A DNA stretch of 19,959 nucleotides from UBA1723 sp045641065 (GTDB lineage Bacteria; Bacteroidota; Bacteroidia; Bacteroidales; Paludibacteraceae), in contig JAZUGF010000095.1 of NCBI GenBank assembly GCA_045641065.1, positions 1 to 19,959 of the forward strand, in the 5' to 3' direction. The translations under genes were made by a program, and so were the position numbers. The notes beneath the pieces are model-generated. The model saw only the letters and a program-made list of their open reading frames with translations. It was not told the DNA's origin and made no database searches. Shown in pieces: positions 6,726-14,436 of this stretch. Each line of letters starts with the position of its first letter. Position 1 is the stretch's first letter.

Positions 6726-8261
6726 ATGAGAGACAGAAAAGTAGTACTCGAAGAGTTTAACGAGTTTAGCCGTATCGCAGAGCTAGGCGGAGGTCAGGAT
6801 AAGATCGACAAGCAGCACGAGCAGGGCAAGCTTACAGCAAGAGAGAGAATTGATGTTCTTCTTGATAAGGGTACATTTGTAGAGATCGATAAGTTTGTTA
6901 TCCACAACTGTTCAAATTTCGGTCTTGATAAGAAAAAGATTAGCGGCGACGGTATCGTTTCTGGTTACGGTAAGATCGATGGTCGTTTGGTATATGTATA
7001 CGCATACGACTTCACAGTACTTGGAGGTTCATTGAGCCGTACTAATGCGAACAAGATTACAAAGGTGCAGCGTCTTGCATTGAAGATGGGTGCTCCTATC
7101 ATCGCAATCAACGACTCTGGTGGTGCACGTATCCAGGAGGGAGTTTCTGCCCTTGCAGGTTATGGTGACATCTTCTACCAGAACACAATTTCTTCAGGTG
7201 TTATTCCTCAGATCTCAGTGATCATGGGTCCATGTGCAGGAGGTGCTTGCTACTCTCCAGCATTGACAGACTTCATCTTCATGGTGAAGGAGAAGAGCCA
7301 CATGTTCGTTACTGGTCCAGACGTAGTTAAGACAGTGACTCACGAGGATATCGACAAGGAAGGTCTAGGTGGTGCAGCAGTACACGCTTCTAAGTCAGGA
7401 GTTGCTCACTTCGTAGGAGACACTGAAGAGGATACTCTAATGATGGTTCGTGAGCTATTGAGCTTCTTGCCTTCAAACAACTTCGAGGAGTGCCCATTCG
7501 CAGCAACTATGGATGATCCAATGCGTGAGGATGAGTCATTGAACGAGTTAATCCCAGAGGATCCAAGCAAGCCATACGATATGATAGAGCTTATTGAGAG
7601 TATCGTCGACGACGGTAATTTCTTTGAGGTTCACAAGAGCTTTGCTCAGAACATCATCGTTGGTTTCGCTCACATGGCAGGCAAAACAGTTGGTATCGTA
7701 GCAGACCAGCCAGCATTCCAGGCAGGTGTACTTGATATCGACTCTTCAGATAAGGCAGCAAGATTCATTCGTTTCTGCGACTGTTTCAATATTCCAATCG
7801 TCACTCTTGAAGACGTTCCTGGATTCCTACCAGGCTGCACACAGGAGCACAACGGTATCATCCGTCACGGAGCAAAGATCGTTTACGCTTACGTTGAGGC
7901 TACAGTGCCTAAGGTTACACTTATCACTCGTAAGGCTTACGGTGGTGCTTACATCGTGTTGGCGTCTAAAAATATCGGTACTGACGTCAACTTGGCTTAT
8001 CCAAGCGCAGAGATCGCAGTGCTTGGTGCAGAGGGTGCGGTAAACATCCTTTACAGAAAGCAGGAAGGCGAAGAGAGAGCTCAGACATTGGCGCAGTACG
8101 AGAAGACATTCTCAAACCCATACAGAGCTGCAGAGCTTGGTTATGTTGATGAGATCATCCTTCCTTCTCAGACACGTCAGAAGATTATTCAGAGCTTGGA
8201 TATGGCGCAGACAAAGAATCGCCAGAACCCAGCAAAGAAACACGGAAACATTCCACTATAA
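6726..8261 (+). CDS. pccB: Acyl-CoA carboxylase carboxyltransferase (propionyl/methylmalonyl-CoA type)
   Basis: Transfers CO2 between carboxybiotin and an acyl-CoA. At 511 residues it has the fused N- and C-half crotonase-like carboxyltransferase domains of PCC beta, MmdA and transcarboxylase 12S. Seen: SGGARIQEGVSALAGYGDIF near 130-149 and GPCAGGACYSPALTDFIFM near 168-186 (N-half oxyanion and CoA contacts), FVTGPDVVKTVTHE near 195-208, and in the C-half DVPGFLPGCTQEHNGIIRHG near 362-381, then RKAYGGAYIVLASK near 402-415 with AYPSAEIAVLGAEGAV. In Bacteroidales such operons are assigned to propionyl-CoA/(S)-methylmalonyl-CoA interconversion in succinate-propionate fermentation; substrate is inferred, and no membrane decarboxylase subunit is present here. 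Last gene of the operon, followed by a terminator. Confidence 0.9.
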   Translation: MRDRKVVLEEFNEFSRIAELGGGQDKIDKQHEQGKLTARERIDVLLDKGTFVEIDKFVIHNCSNFGLDKKKISGDGIVSGYGKIDGRLVYVYAYDFTVLGGSLSRTNANKITKVQRLALKMGAPIIAINDSGGARIQEGVSALAGYGDIFYQNTISSGVIPQISVIMGPCAGGACYSPALTDFIFMVKEKSHMFVTGPDVVKTVTHEDIDKEGLGGAAVHASKSGVAHFVGDTEEDTLMMVRELLSFLPSNNFEECPFAATMDDPMREDESLNELIPEDPSKPYDMIELIESIVDDGNFFEVHKSFAQNIIVGFAHMAGKTVGIVADQPAFQAGVLDIDSSDKAARFIRFCDCFNIPIVTLEDVPGFLPGCTQEHNGIIRHGAKIVYAYVEATVPKVTLITRKAYGGAYIVLASKNIGTDVNLAYPSAEIAVLGAEGAVNILYRKQEGEERAQTLAQYEKTFSNPYRAAELGYVDEIILPSQTRQKIIQSLDMAQTKNRQNPAKKHGNIPL

Positions 8262-8273
8262 ACATTTCCAACG

Positions 8274-8302
8274 AAAGGCGTCTTGAAAAAGACGCCTTTT
8301 TT
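8274..8302 (+). terminator. Intrinsic terminator of the carboxylase operon
   Basis: AAAGGCGTC (8274-8282) pairs with GACGCCTTT (8291-8299) around an 8-nt loop, followed by a T-run. It begins 13 bp after the stop codon. Confidence 0.92.
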
Positions 8303-8687
8303 ATTTGGTTCTGTCCTATTAAGTGACTGATAAAACTGGTTGATGTATTTGAGAATTGCAAAGCGCACATAAATAAACACAGAGTCTCAGAGTTCTCAGA
8401 GAAAGACTTTTTTTGAGGAAATATATATAATATCAATTCTTTTCACCGCTCGTTCTTACGAACTCGCGGTGAGAGAGTGGGAGTTAGGGCGTTCCGCCCT
8501 TAACAATCCTCAAAAAATCAGTCATCATTCATGATTAGCGTGCAACAGAAGAAAACGAACACAAATACTACAATTTAGATTCTGACAAACCTCTTCATAC
8601 CAGACTTATATATTCCATACTTATGTATATGGATTTGATCAATAAATAGAATGGCATTGTCTTAGTTTATGACTGAAAAAAATTTCG
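8303..8687. other. Gene-free spacer before queC
   Basis: About 385 bp with no supportable gene. It holds a 9-bp-period repeat of TCTCAGAG (8385-8401), the - strand copy B of the two-hairpin element, and otherwise AT-rich DNA. No promoter for a divergent gene was found. Confidence 0.6.
8448..8510 (-). repeat. Two-hairpin intergenic element, copy B
   Basis: Read on the - strand it opens AGGATTGTTA, then AAGGGCG-GAA-CGCCCT, a pyrimidine-rich spacer, then GC-GA-GTTC-loop-GAAC-GA-GC. The second hairpin is extended outward: CACCGC (8444-8449) pairs with GCGGTG (8466-8471) on either side of the two-by-two internal loop. It shares the opening, the GGAA turn and the GA/GA loop with copies A and C but not the stem bases. 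Confidence 0.75.
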
Positions 8688-8695
8688 TAACTTTG
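8688..8695 (+). promoter_or_regulatory. -7 element of queC-queF
   Basis: TAACTTTG fits TAnnTTTG, 20 bp upstream of the queC ATG. TTTA at 8666-8669 is a possible weak -33 box at 18-bp spacing. The leader would be only about 13 nt, leaving no room for a preQ1 riboswitch. Confidence 0.6.
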
Positions 8696-8715
8696 CACCG
8701 TCAAATCATAAAGAT

Positions 8716-9369
8716 ATGGAAAAAACAGCGGTGGTATTATTGTCCGGCGGACAAGATTCAACAACTTGCCTATATTGGGCAAAAAAGAATTTCGACAAGG
8801 TATACGCAATCGGTTTCAACTATGGTCAGAAACATGTGTTGGAGAATGAGATTGCGACAGCCATAGCAAAAGAGGCAGGAGTGCCTTACGTCATCCATAA
8901 GATCGACACCATCGCCAACCTTCACCACAGTTCACTTACTGACTCATCAATTGACGTATGCAAGGAGAAACCAGCCGACGAGTTGCCTAACACATTCGTG
9001 GCCGGCAGAAACCTTATTTTCCTAACATACGCAGCCGTATATGCATATACAATCGGAGCTCATCATCTTGTCACTGGAGTCTCGGAAGCCGACTACAGCG
9101 GTTATCCAGATTGCAGAAACACATTCATCAAGGCAGCCAATGCGGCAGTAGCTCTTGCTTTGGATTACGATATTGAAATCCACACTCCATTAATGTGGAG
9201 AGACAAGGCAGCGGTATGGCAGCTATCAGATGAACTTGGAGTGCTTGATTTAGTAAGAAACAAGACACTTACTTGCTACAACGGCATTCCAGCAGACGGA
9301 TGTGGCGAGTGTCCGGCATGCCGACTACGTAAAGCCGGATTGGAAAAATATTTGCAGACAAAGAAATAG
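8716..9369 (+). CDS. queC: 7-cyano-7-deazaguanine synthase
   Basis: Converts 7-carboxy-7-deazaguanine plus ammonia and ATP to preQ0 on the pathway to the tRNA base queuosine. The 217-residue protein has the N-type ATP pyrophosphatase loop SGGQDST at 10-16, the region FVAGRNLIFLTYAA near 94-107, GVSEADYSGYPDCRNTF near 121-137, and four C-terminal zinc-binding cysteines C187, C196, C199 and C202 in TCYNGIPADGCGECPACR. queF starts 7 bp after its stop and uses the same product, so the pair forms an operon for preQ1 synthesis. queD and queE are not in the window. Confidence 0.95.
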   Translation: MEKTAVVLLSGGQDSTTCLYWAKKNFDKVYAIGFNYGQKHVLENEIATAIAKEAGVPYVIHKIDTIANLHHSSLTDSSIDVCKEKPADELPNTFVAGRNLIFLTYAAVYAYTIGAHHLVTGVSEADYSGYPDCRNTFIKAANAAVALALDYDIEIHTPLMWRDKAAVWQLSDELGVLDLVRNKTLTCYNGIPADGCGECPACRLRKAGLEKYLQTKK

Positions 9370-9376
9370 TCATAAT

Positions 9377-9847
9377 ATGTCACTTACTCAACTTGGTAAC
9401 AAGCAGACGACATACTCGTCTGACTACAACCCATCGGTGCTTGAAACATTCGACAACAAACACCAGGGCAACGACTACTGGGTAAAATTCAACTGCCCGG
9501 AATTCACAAGTCTCTGTCCCATCACAGGTCAGCCAGACTTCGCCACAATCTACATCAGCTACATTCCCAATGTCAAGATGGTAGAGAGCAAAAGTTTGAA
9601 GCTTTACCTGTTCAGTTTCCGCAATCATGGCGACTTCCACGAAGATTGTGTCAACATCATCATGAAGGATCTTATCAAACTGATGGATCCAAAGTATATC
9701 GAGGTATGGGGCAAGTTCATGCCACGTGGAGGAATCAGTATCGACCCGTATTGCAACTACGGAAAGCCAGGCACCAAATATGTGGAGATGGCAGAGTACC
9801 GACTTGTCAGACATGACATGAATCCGGAGACAGTCGACAACAGATAA
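9377..9847 (+). CDS. queF: NADPH-dependent preQ0 reductase, type I QueF
   Basis: Reduces the nitrile of 7-cyano-7-deazaguanine (preQ0) to 7-aminomethyl-7-deazaguanine (preQ1). The frame is open from 9302, overlapping queC, but the ATG at 9377 gives the expected MSLTQLGNKQ beginning and 156 residues, the short single-domain form. By B. subtilis spacing the catalytic residues are Cys47 (SLCP), Asp54 (GQPDF), and His88-Glu89 in GDFHEDC. The QueF signature ESKSLKLY (70-77) is intact. No clear terminator follows; the argR promoter lies 60 bp downstream. Confidence 0.95.
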   Translation: MSLTQLGNKQTTYSSDYNPSVLETFDNKHQGNDYWVKFNCPEFTSLCPITGQPDFATIYISYIPNVKMVESKSLKLYLFSFRNHGDFHEDCVNIIMKDLIKLMDPKYIEVWGKFMPRGGISIDPYCNYGKPGTKYVEMAEYRLVRHDMNPETVDNR

Positions 9848-9907
9848 ATTTTCACGCTTTTTTTGCAAAAAATATACAGAAAATGAATATTGAATAATGA
9901 TTTTGTA

Positions 9908-9915
9908 TATTTTTG
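9908..9915 (+). promoter_or_regulatory. -7 element upstream of argR
   Basis: TATTTTTG fits TAnnTTTG. A start near 9922 would give a leader of nearly 120 nt before the GTG at 10040. TGAATATTGAATAATGA just upstream (9884-9900) contains two TGAAT half-sites that recall enterobacterial ARG boxes, but Bacteroidetes ArgR sites are not known to me. Confidence 0.5.
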
Positions 9916-9921
9916 CATAGT

Positions 9922-9948
9922 GTTTTGCAACATAAAAATCAGCAAAAC
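9922..9948. promoter_or_regulatory. Perfect inverted repeat at start of argR leader
   Basis: GTTTTGC (9922-9928) and GCAAAAC (9942-9948) form a perfect 7-bp inverted repeat with a 13-nt spacer, 6 bp after the -7 element, so at the likely transcription start. It could be an operator or a 5'-end hairpin. A weaker pair, CAACG (9978-9982) and CGTTG (10014-10018), brackets AT-rich DNA further on. Confidence 0.4.
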
Positions 9949-10039
9949 GCATCACAGATACTTAATTTGCTCATTAGCAACGTGTTATTATATATTTTAA
10001 GCATATATTTGGTCGTTGTGAGCATAAATTAGAGCAACG

Positions 10040-10504
10040 GTGAAAAATAAAAACAGAAGAATCTCGGTAATACAGGAGATTATAGCAACTACAAAAGTCG
10101 GAAGTCAGGACGAATTACTCCAGATTTTGACAAGCAAAGGCTTCAACTTGACTCAGGCCACTTTGTCGCGTGATTTGAAAGCGATGAAGGTGGTCAAGAC
10201 ACCATCTGTCGACGGAGGATATTGCTATAAGTTACCTGCCAACGATGATCAGGCAGAGGCACAAGCAGCATACCTAACCAGTGCGGCCGTGACCATTGAT
10301 TTTTCTGGAAACATTCTCGTTATCCATACGCGTGCAGGATATGCAAGCAGCATGGCATACAGAATCGACGACGAGGCATCGGATGTCATTATCGGAACTG
10401 TAGCGGGAGAGGACACTGTAGTATGTGTGATGAAAGAAGGAATGACAAAGCGCGCTGTAATCGAGTCGCTAAGCAAGTTTATTCCAACATTGAAGAAAGA
10501 TTAA
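10040..10504 (+). CDS. argR: Arginine repressor
   Basis: Arginine-responsive transcription regulator. At 154 residues it has the full ArgR layout: an N-terminal winged helix (about 1-72) with SQDELLQILTSKGFNLTQ and ATLSRDLKAMKVVK as the recognition region, and a C-terminal hexamerisation/arginine-binding domain (about 80-154) with GTVAGEDTVVCVM near 117-129. Translation starts at a GTG; no in-frame ATG lies near. It heads an operon with a GNAT gene (10 bp gap) and argG (11 bp gap), and probably controls that operon, including itself. The leader carries inverted repeats that are candidate operators. Confidence 0.92.
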   Translation: MKNKNRRISVIQEIIATTKVGSQDELLQILTSKGFNLTQATLSRDLKAMKVVKTPSVDGGYCYKLPANDDQAEAQAAYLTSAAVTIDFSGNILVIHTRAGYASSMAYRIDDEASDVIIGTVAGEDTVVCVMKEGMTKRAVIESLSKFIPTLKKD

Positions 10505-10514
10505 TTCATTAGCA

Positions 10515-11222
10515 ATGGATCAGATTCAAGATCAAAAGCAAAAACCAGAAATAAGAATTGTGCTTGCCGACGAGAGCCACGTGCACTATGTCGACGAGAT
10601 TTTGGAGACTATAGCCGCTGCGGCTAAGGTGCGAGGCACAGGTATTGCCAAGCGTAATCCAGAATACGTAAAGCAAAAGATGATTGAGGGCAAGGCAGTA
10701 TTGGCTTTGTGTGGTGATGATTTTGCAGGTTTTAGCTACATTGAGACGTGGGACAACAAGCAATATGTCACAACGTCAGGATTGATTGTACCAGACAGAT
10801 ATCGTGGTTTGGGATTGGCTCGTCGCATCAAGCACATGACATTCTCATTGGCTCGTTCACGTTGGCCAGAGGCAAAGATTTTCAGTCTTACAAGTGGAGC
10901 TGCTGTGATGAAGCTTAACACTCAGCATGGCTACAAACCAGTGACATTCGCTCAGTTGACAAACGACGAGAGCTTCTGGCATGGTTGTGAGGGATGTGTG
11001 AACTTCGATGTGCTTCAGCGTACAGACAGAAGATACTGCATCTGCACAGGTATGTTGTTCGATCCAAATGATACTGATTGTTTAGCGATCGCTCAGAAGG
11101 AGTTGGATCTCGACCCAACATGCAAAGAAACAATCGAGGCAAAGTATGGACCTATGCCATACAAGTTGCCAGCAAAGGAGTCTAAGACTCTATTGGATAA
11201 GATAAAGTCTTTATTTAAATAA
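10515..11222 (+). CDS. GNAT-family N-acyltransferase in arginine operon
   Basis: A 235-residue GNAT protein. The acyl-CoA pyrophosphate loop is visible as VPDRYRGLGLARRIK (92-106), the Q/R-x-x-G-x-G/A motif, after the beta strand TTSGLIV. Past the GNAT core there is an extra part with C158-x2-C161 and C175-x-C177, a possible metal site, and a C-terminal tail to residue 235. It sits between argR and argG with gaps of 10 and 11 bp. Bacteroides fragilis is known to make arginine through N-succinylated intermediates, and a glutamate acyltransferase for the first step would fit this position; that substrate is my inference. A protein acetyltransferase role is the main alternative. Confidence 0.75.
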   Translation: MDQIQDQKQKPEIRIVLADESHVHYVDEILETIAAAAKVRGTGIAKRNPEYVKQKMIEGKAVLALCGDDFAGFSYIETWDNKQYVTTSGLIVPDRYRGLGLARRIKHMTFSLARSRWPEAKIFSLTSGAAVMKLNTQHGYKPVTFAQLTNDESFWHGCEGCVNFDVLQRTDRRYCICTGMLFDPNDTDCLAIAQKELDLDPTCKETIEAKYGPMPYKLPAKESKTLLDKIKSLFK

Positions 11223-11233
11223 GCTAAATAAAA

Positions 11234-12442
11234 ATGGCAAACAAAAAGGTAGTAGTAGCATTCAGTGGAGGTTTGGATACATCTTTCACAGTGATGTACC
11301 TAGCTAAGGAGAAGGGTTACGATGTATACGCAGCTTGCGCAAACACAGGTGGTTTCAGCGAGGAGCAGCTAAAGCAGAACGAGGAGAACGCCTACAAGTT
11401 GGGCGCTGTTAAATATGTCACTCTTGACGTTACAAAAGAGTACTACGAGAAGAGCTTGAAGTTCATGGTATTCGGTAACGTATTGAGAAACGGTACTTAC
11501 CCAATCTCTGTTTCTTCAGAGCGTATTTTCCAGGGTATGGCTATCGCACGTTACGCTAACGAGATCGGTGCAGACGCAATCGCTCACGGTTCAACAGGTG
11601 CAGGTAACGACCAGGTACGTTTCGACATGACATTCTTGGTTATGTCTCCAAACGTAGAGATCATCACTCTAACTCGTGATATGGCACTTACTCGTCAGTA
11701 CGAGATCGACTACTTGAACCAGCATGGTTTCGCGGCAGACTGGACTAAGTTGAAGTACTCTTACAACGTAGGTATCTGGGGAACTTCAATCTGTGGTGGT
11801 GAGATTCTTGACTCACGCGAAGGTTTGCCTGAGACAGCATACTTGAAGCAGGTTACTAAGACTGGAAGCGAGCGTTTGAAGCTTGGTTTCAAGAACGGTG
11901 AGATCTGCTCAGTTAACGGTAAGGAGTACACAGACAAGATCGCAGCTATCCAGGAGGTAGAGAAGATCGCAGCAGCATACGGTATCGGTCGTGATATGCA
12001 CGTTGGTGACACAATCGTCGGTATCAAGGGTCGTGTAGGATTCGAGGCAGCAGCTCCAATGGTAATCATCGGAGCTCACAAGTTCTTGGAGAAGTACACA
12101 CTTTCTAAGTGGCAGCAGTACTGGAAGGATCAGGTTGCAAACTGGTACGGAATGTTCCTACACGAGAGCCAGTATCTTGAGCCAGTAATGCGCGACATCG
12201 AGGCTATGCTTCAGGAGAGCCAGCGCCACGTAAACGGTGAGGTTATTCTTGAGCTTCGTCCTTACACATTCTCAACAGTTGGTGTTGATTCTAAGGACGA
12301 CTTGGTTAAGACTAAGTTCGGTGAGTACGGTGAGATGAACAAGGGATGGACAAGCGAGGACGCTAAGGGATTCATCAAGGTGACTTCAGTTCCATTGAGA
12401 GTGTTCTACACTAACCACGCAGACGAAGCAAAGGACATTTAA
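11234..12442 (+). CDS. argG: Argininosuccinate synthase
   Basis: Joins citrulline and aspartate with ATP to form argininosuccinate. The 402-residue protein opens with AFSGGLDTSF (9-18), whose SGGLDTS at 11-17 is the ATP pyrophosphatase loop. AHGSTGAGNDQVRFDMTF near 117-134 is the conserved citrulline/aspartate-binding segment, and SREGLPETAYL near 193-203 lies in the synthetase domain. Codon use is strongly biased, as for an abundant protein. It ends the argR operon with a terminator 14 bp after the stop. In many Bacteroides genomes argC and argD follow argG; here a restriction-modification system follows. Confidence 0.95.
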   Translation: MANKKVVVAFSGGLDTSFTVMYLAKEKGYDVYAACANTGGFSEEQLKQNEENAYKLGAVKYVTLDVTKEYYEKSLKFMVFGNVLRNGTYPISVSSERIFQGMAIARYANEIGADAIAHGSTGAGNDQVRFDMTFLVMSPNVEIITLTRDMALTRQYEIDYLNQHGFAADWTKLKYSYNVGIWGTSICGGEILDSREGLPETAYLKQVTKTGSERLKLGFKNGEICSVNGKEYTDKIAAIQEVEKIAAAYGIGRDMHVGDTIVGIKGRVGFEAAAPMVIIGAHKFLEKYTLSKWQQYWKDQVANWYGMFLHESQYLEPVMRDIEAMLQESQRHVNGEVILELRPYTFSTVGVDSKDDLVKTKFGEYGEMNKGWTSEDAKGFIKVTSVPLRVFYTNHADEAKDI

Positions 12443-12456
12443 TATACAATTCATAG

Positions 12457-12484
12457 AAAGCGAAGGTGCAAATCTTCGCTTTTC
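12457..12484 (+). terminator. Intrinsic terminator of the arg operon
   Basis: AAAGCGAAG (12457-12465) pairs perfectly with CTTCGCTTT (12474-12482) around an 8-nt loop, followed by TTCTTTT. Confidence 0.92.
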
Positions 12485-12504
12485 TTTTGAACCATCCAGA
12501 AAAT

Positions 12505-12532
12505 AAAGGAACAGAGAAATCTGTTCCTTTTT
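12505..12532. terminator. Second terminator hairpin, possibly bidirectional
   Basis: Perfect 11-bp stem AAAGGAACAGA (12505-12515) / TCTGTTCCTTT (12520-12530) with a GAAA tetraloop, then TTT on the + strand; on the - strand the stem is followed by ATTTTC. It lies 22 bp after the argG terminator and insulates the next gene. Confidence 0.85.
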
Positions 12533-12595
12533 CAGTATTTTTTATTACAACCACAGATAATACATCATTTCACGCACTCAACCCTGTTTTTTTTG

Positions 12596-12603
12596 TATTT
12601 TTG
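12596..12603 (+). promoter_or_regulatory. -7 element of the restriction-modification genes
   Basis: TATTTTTG fits TAnnTTTG and ends only 6 bp before the ATG at 12610. Given the usual distance from this box to the start point, the mRNA would begin at or next to the start codon. Confidence 0.55.
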
Positions 12604-12609
12604 CAAAAT

Positions 12610-14436
12610 ATGGCAAGACTAAGTGATAACACATCGGAAAAATTTCAGTTTGTAGATTATAAAAATGCAACTTTTCTGCTTGGTACATATCGAGCAGATA
12701 AGAATCATTTGGACTGGATTATAGGAAAAAATCCATATAGATTTGAGTCATTGTACAACATCAGATATAATGAAAATCTATTCGAATCTAGAAAAGGAGG
12801 GTTCACATCAGATTTTTGTCCAGATTTTGTTTTAATATATAATCACGCAAATCCTTCAGATGGTTATCATTTGTTTCCATGCATATCTTCTTCAAAAAAA
12901 AGTGAAAAAGATATGAAATCACTTCAATATCCAAATCCCAAAGGCAGTTACCTCGTTTACTTGTTAGGAGAGGAAATTCAAACAGAACCATTGAATATTG
13001 AAAGTGTCATATCTTCTATTAAAGAAAAAAATCCAGTTGCAAACATGCCAGTAGTTGTTACTGGGGATTTTTTAGGAAACTATGTGGACGCAACCAAACC
13101 AATACAAACTCCATTAGAAAAGTCAAAAGAAAATGTGCTCCGTTTTATAGACCTATTTGCTGGAATAGGAGGAATTAGATGCGGATTAGAGCAAGCAGCT
13201 ACCGAGCTTGGATTACAACCAATTTGCGTATTCACTTCCGAAATCAAACCATATGCAATTAAAGTTTTACAAGATAACCATCCTACAGAAACAATTAGTG
13301 GAGACATCACAAAAATAGAAACGAAAAACATTCCTGATTTCGACATTTTGTGTGCAGGGTTTCCATGCCAAGCATTTAGTGCAGCTGGTAATAGAGATGG
13401 ATTTGCGGACACTAGAGGTACACTTTTCTTTGACGTTGAACGAATACTAAAAGACAAAATGCCCAAAGGGTTCATTCTTGAAAATGTTGAAGGATTAATC
13501 AATCACGACAATGGAAAAACATTACAAGTGATCATAGGAAATCTTATGGCTTTAGGTTACAAAGTCAACTATAGATTACTAAATTCTAAAGACTTCGGAG
13601 TTCCCCAAGAAAGAAAACGAATTTACATTGTAGGTGCTCTAAATGATAATATTGACTTAGATAATTTTGAGCCTATACATAAAAAACTTGAAGCGGTTTT
13701 AGAGGCAAATGGCAAAATTTCAAATTCTCCATTTGTGAAAAAATTGTTATCAATATATTCAATAAAAGACTTGATTGGCAAATCAATCAAAGACAAAAGA
13801 GGAGGTTGTAGCAACATTCATAGTTGGGACATCGAAATAAAAGGGCACATTAGCAAAGAAGAAAAAAAGCTAATGGGTCAAATAATGACAGAAAGGAGAA
13901 AGAAAAAATGGGCCGAAGAATGGGGCATCGATTGGATGGACGGAATGCCTCTAACCGAAAAACAAATTTCGACTTTCTTTGAAAATGACAAACTCAATGC
14001 GATGCTTACACACCTTACGCAATTAGGTTATCTAAAGTTTGAACATCCGAAGAAGAAGGTTGAAACAAAGGTAACAACGTCAACAGGAAGAGTTGTTACC
14101 ACTTATCGACGTGAATTTGACTCATCCAAAGAAAAAGGATATAATATTGTTGCTGGTAAATTATCTTTTGAAGTCAATGAAATTCTCGATCCTAAAGGAA
14201 TAGCTCCTACTTTGGTAGCAACAGATATGCATCGAATATATGTTCCAGACGGCAATGGAATAAGAAAACTTTCATTAAGAGAAGGGTTAAGGCTTTTTGG
14301 TTATCCAGATTCCTTAAAATTTGATATTACAGAAAAAGATGGGTTTGATCTTTTAGGAAATACAGTTGTCGTACCCGTAATCAAATCAGTAGCACAAAGA
14401 TTATTAAATACAATTTACAATAATGGCAAAATATAA
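12610..14436 (+). CDS. Type II C5 cytosine DNA methyltransferase
   Basis: Protects host DNA by methylating cytosine at C5. The frame is open from 12466, but that would run through two terminators; the ATG at 12610 gives 608 residues. Residues 1 to about 175 are an unusual N-terminal extension with no recognised motif. From 178 the C5 motifs appear in order: FIDLFAGIGGIRCGLE (179-194, AdoMet), PCQAFSAAGNRDGF (252-265, nucleophile Cys253), ENVEGL (291-296), QERKRIYIVG (333-342), a target-recognition region with KRGGCSNIHSWDI and WMDGMPLT, and GNTVVVPVI near the C-terminus. The target region recalls NgoBV/NlaIV-type enzymes (GGNNCC), a moderate-confidence guess. The gene overlaps the nuclease gene by 14 bp. 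It is rich in AAA, ATA and AGA codons, unlike argG, which suggests acquisition by transfer. Confidence 0.93.
   Translation: MARLSDNTSEKFQFVDYKNATFLLGTYRADKNHLDWIIGKNPYRFESLYNIRYNENLFESRKGGFTSDFCPDFVLIYNHANPSDGYHLFPCISSSKKSEKDMKSLQYPNPKGSYLVYLLGEEIQTEPLNIESVISSIKEKNPVANMPVVVTGDFLGNYVDATKPIQTPLEKSKENVLRFIDLFAGIGGIRCGLEQAATELGLQPICVFTSEIKPYAIKVLQDNHPTETISGDITKIETKNIPDFDILCAGFPCQAFSAAGNRDGFADTRGTLFFDVERILKDKMPKGFILENVEGLINHDNGKTLQVIIGNLMALGYKVNYRLLNSKDFGVPQERKRIYIVGALNDNIDLDNFEPIHKKLEAVLEANGKISNSPFVKKLLSIYSIKDLIGKSIKDKRGGCSNIHSWDIEIKGHISKEEKKLMGQIMTERRKKKWAEEWGIDWMDGMPLTEKQISTFFENDKLNAMLTHLTQLGYLKFEHPKKKVETKVTTSTGRVVTTYRREFDSSKEKGYNIVAGKLSFEVNEILDPKGIAPTLVATDMHRIYVPDGNGIRKLSLREGLRLFGYPDSLKFDITEKDGFDLLGNTVVVPVIKSVAQRLLNTIYNNGKI

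Noticed and set aside
8385..8401. TCTCAGAG tandem repeat
   Set aside because: Two short copies with a 9-bp period in AT-rich DNA; too little to support a function.
8688..8715. preQ1 riboswitch before queC
   Set aside because: The leader after the -7 element is only about 13-20 nt, too short for any known preQ1 aptamer.
12466..12609. Methyltransferase starting at 12466
   Set aside because: This would begin inside the argG terminator and translate through a second terminator and the promoter; the ATG at 12610 fits better.
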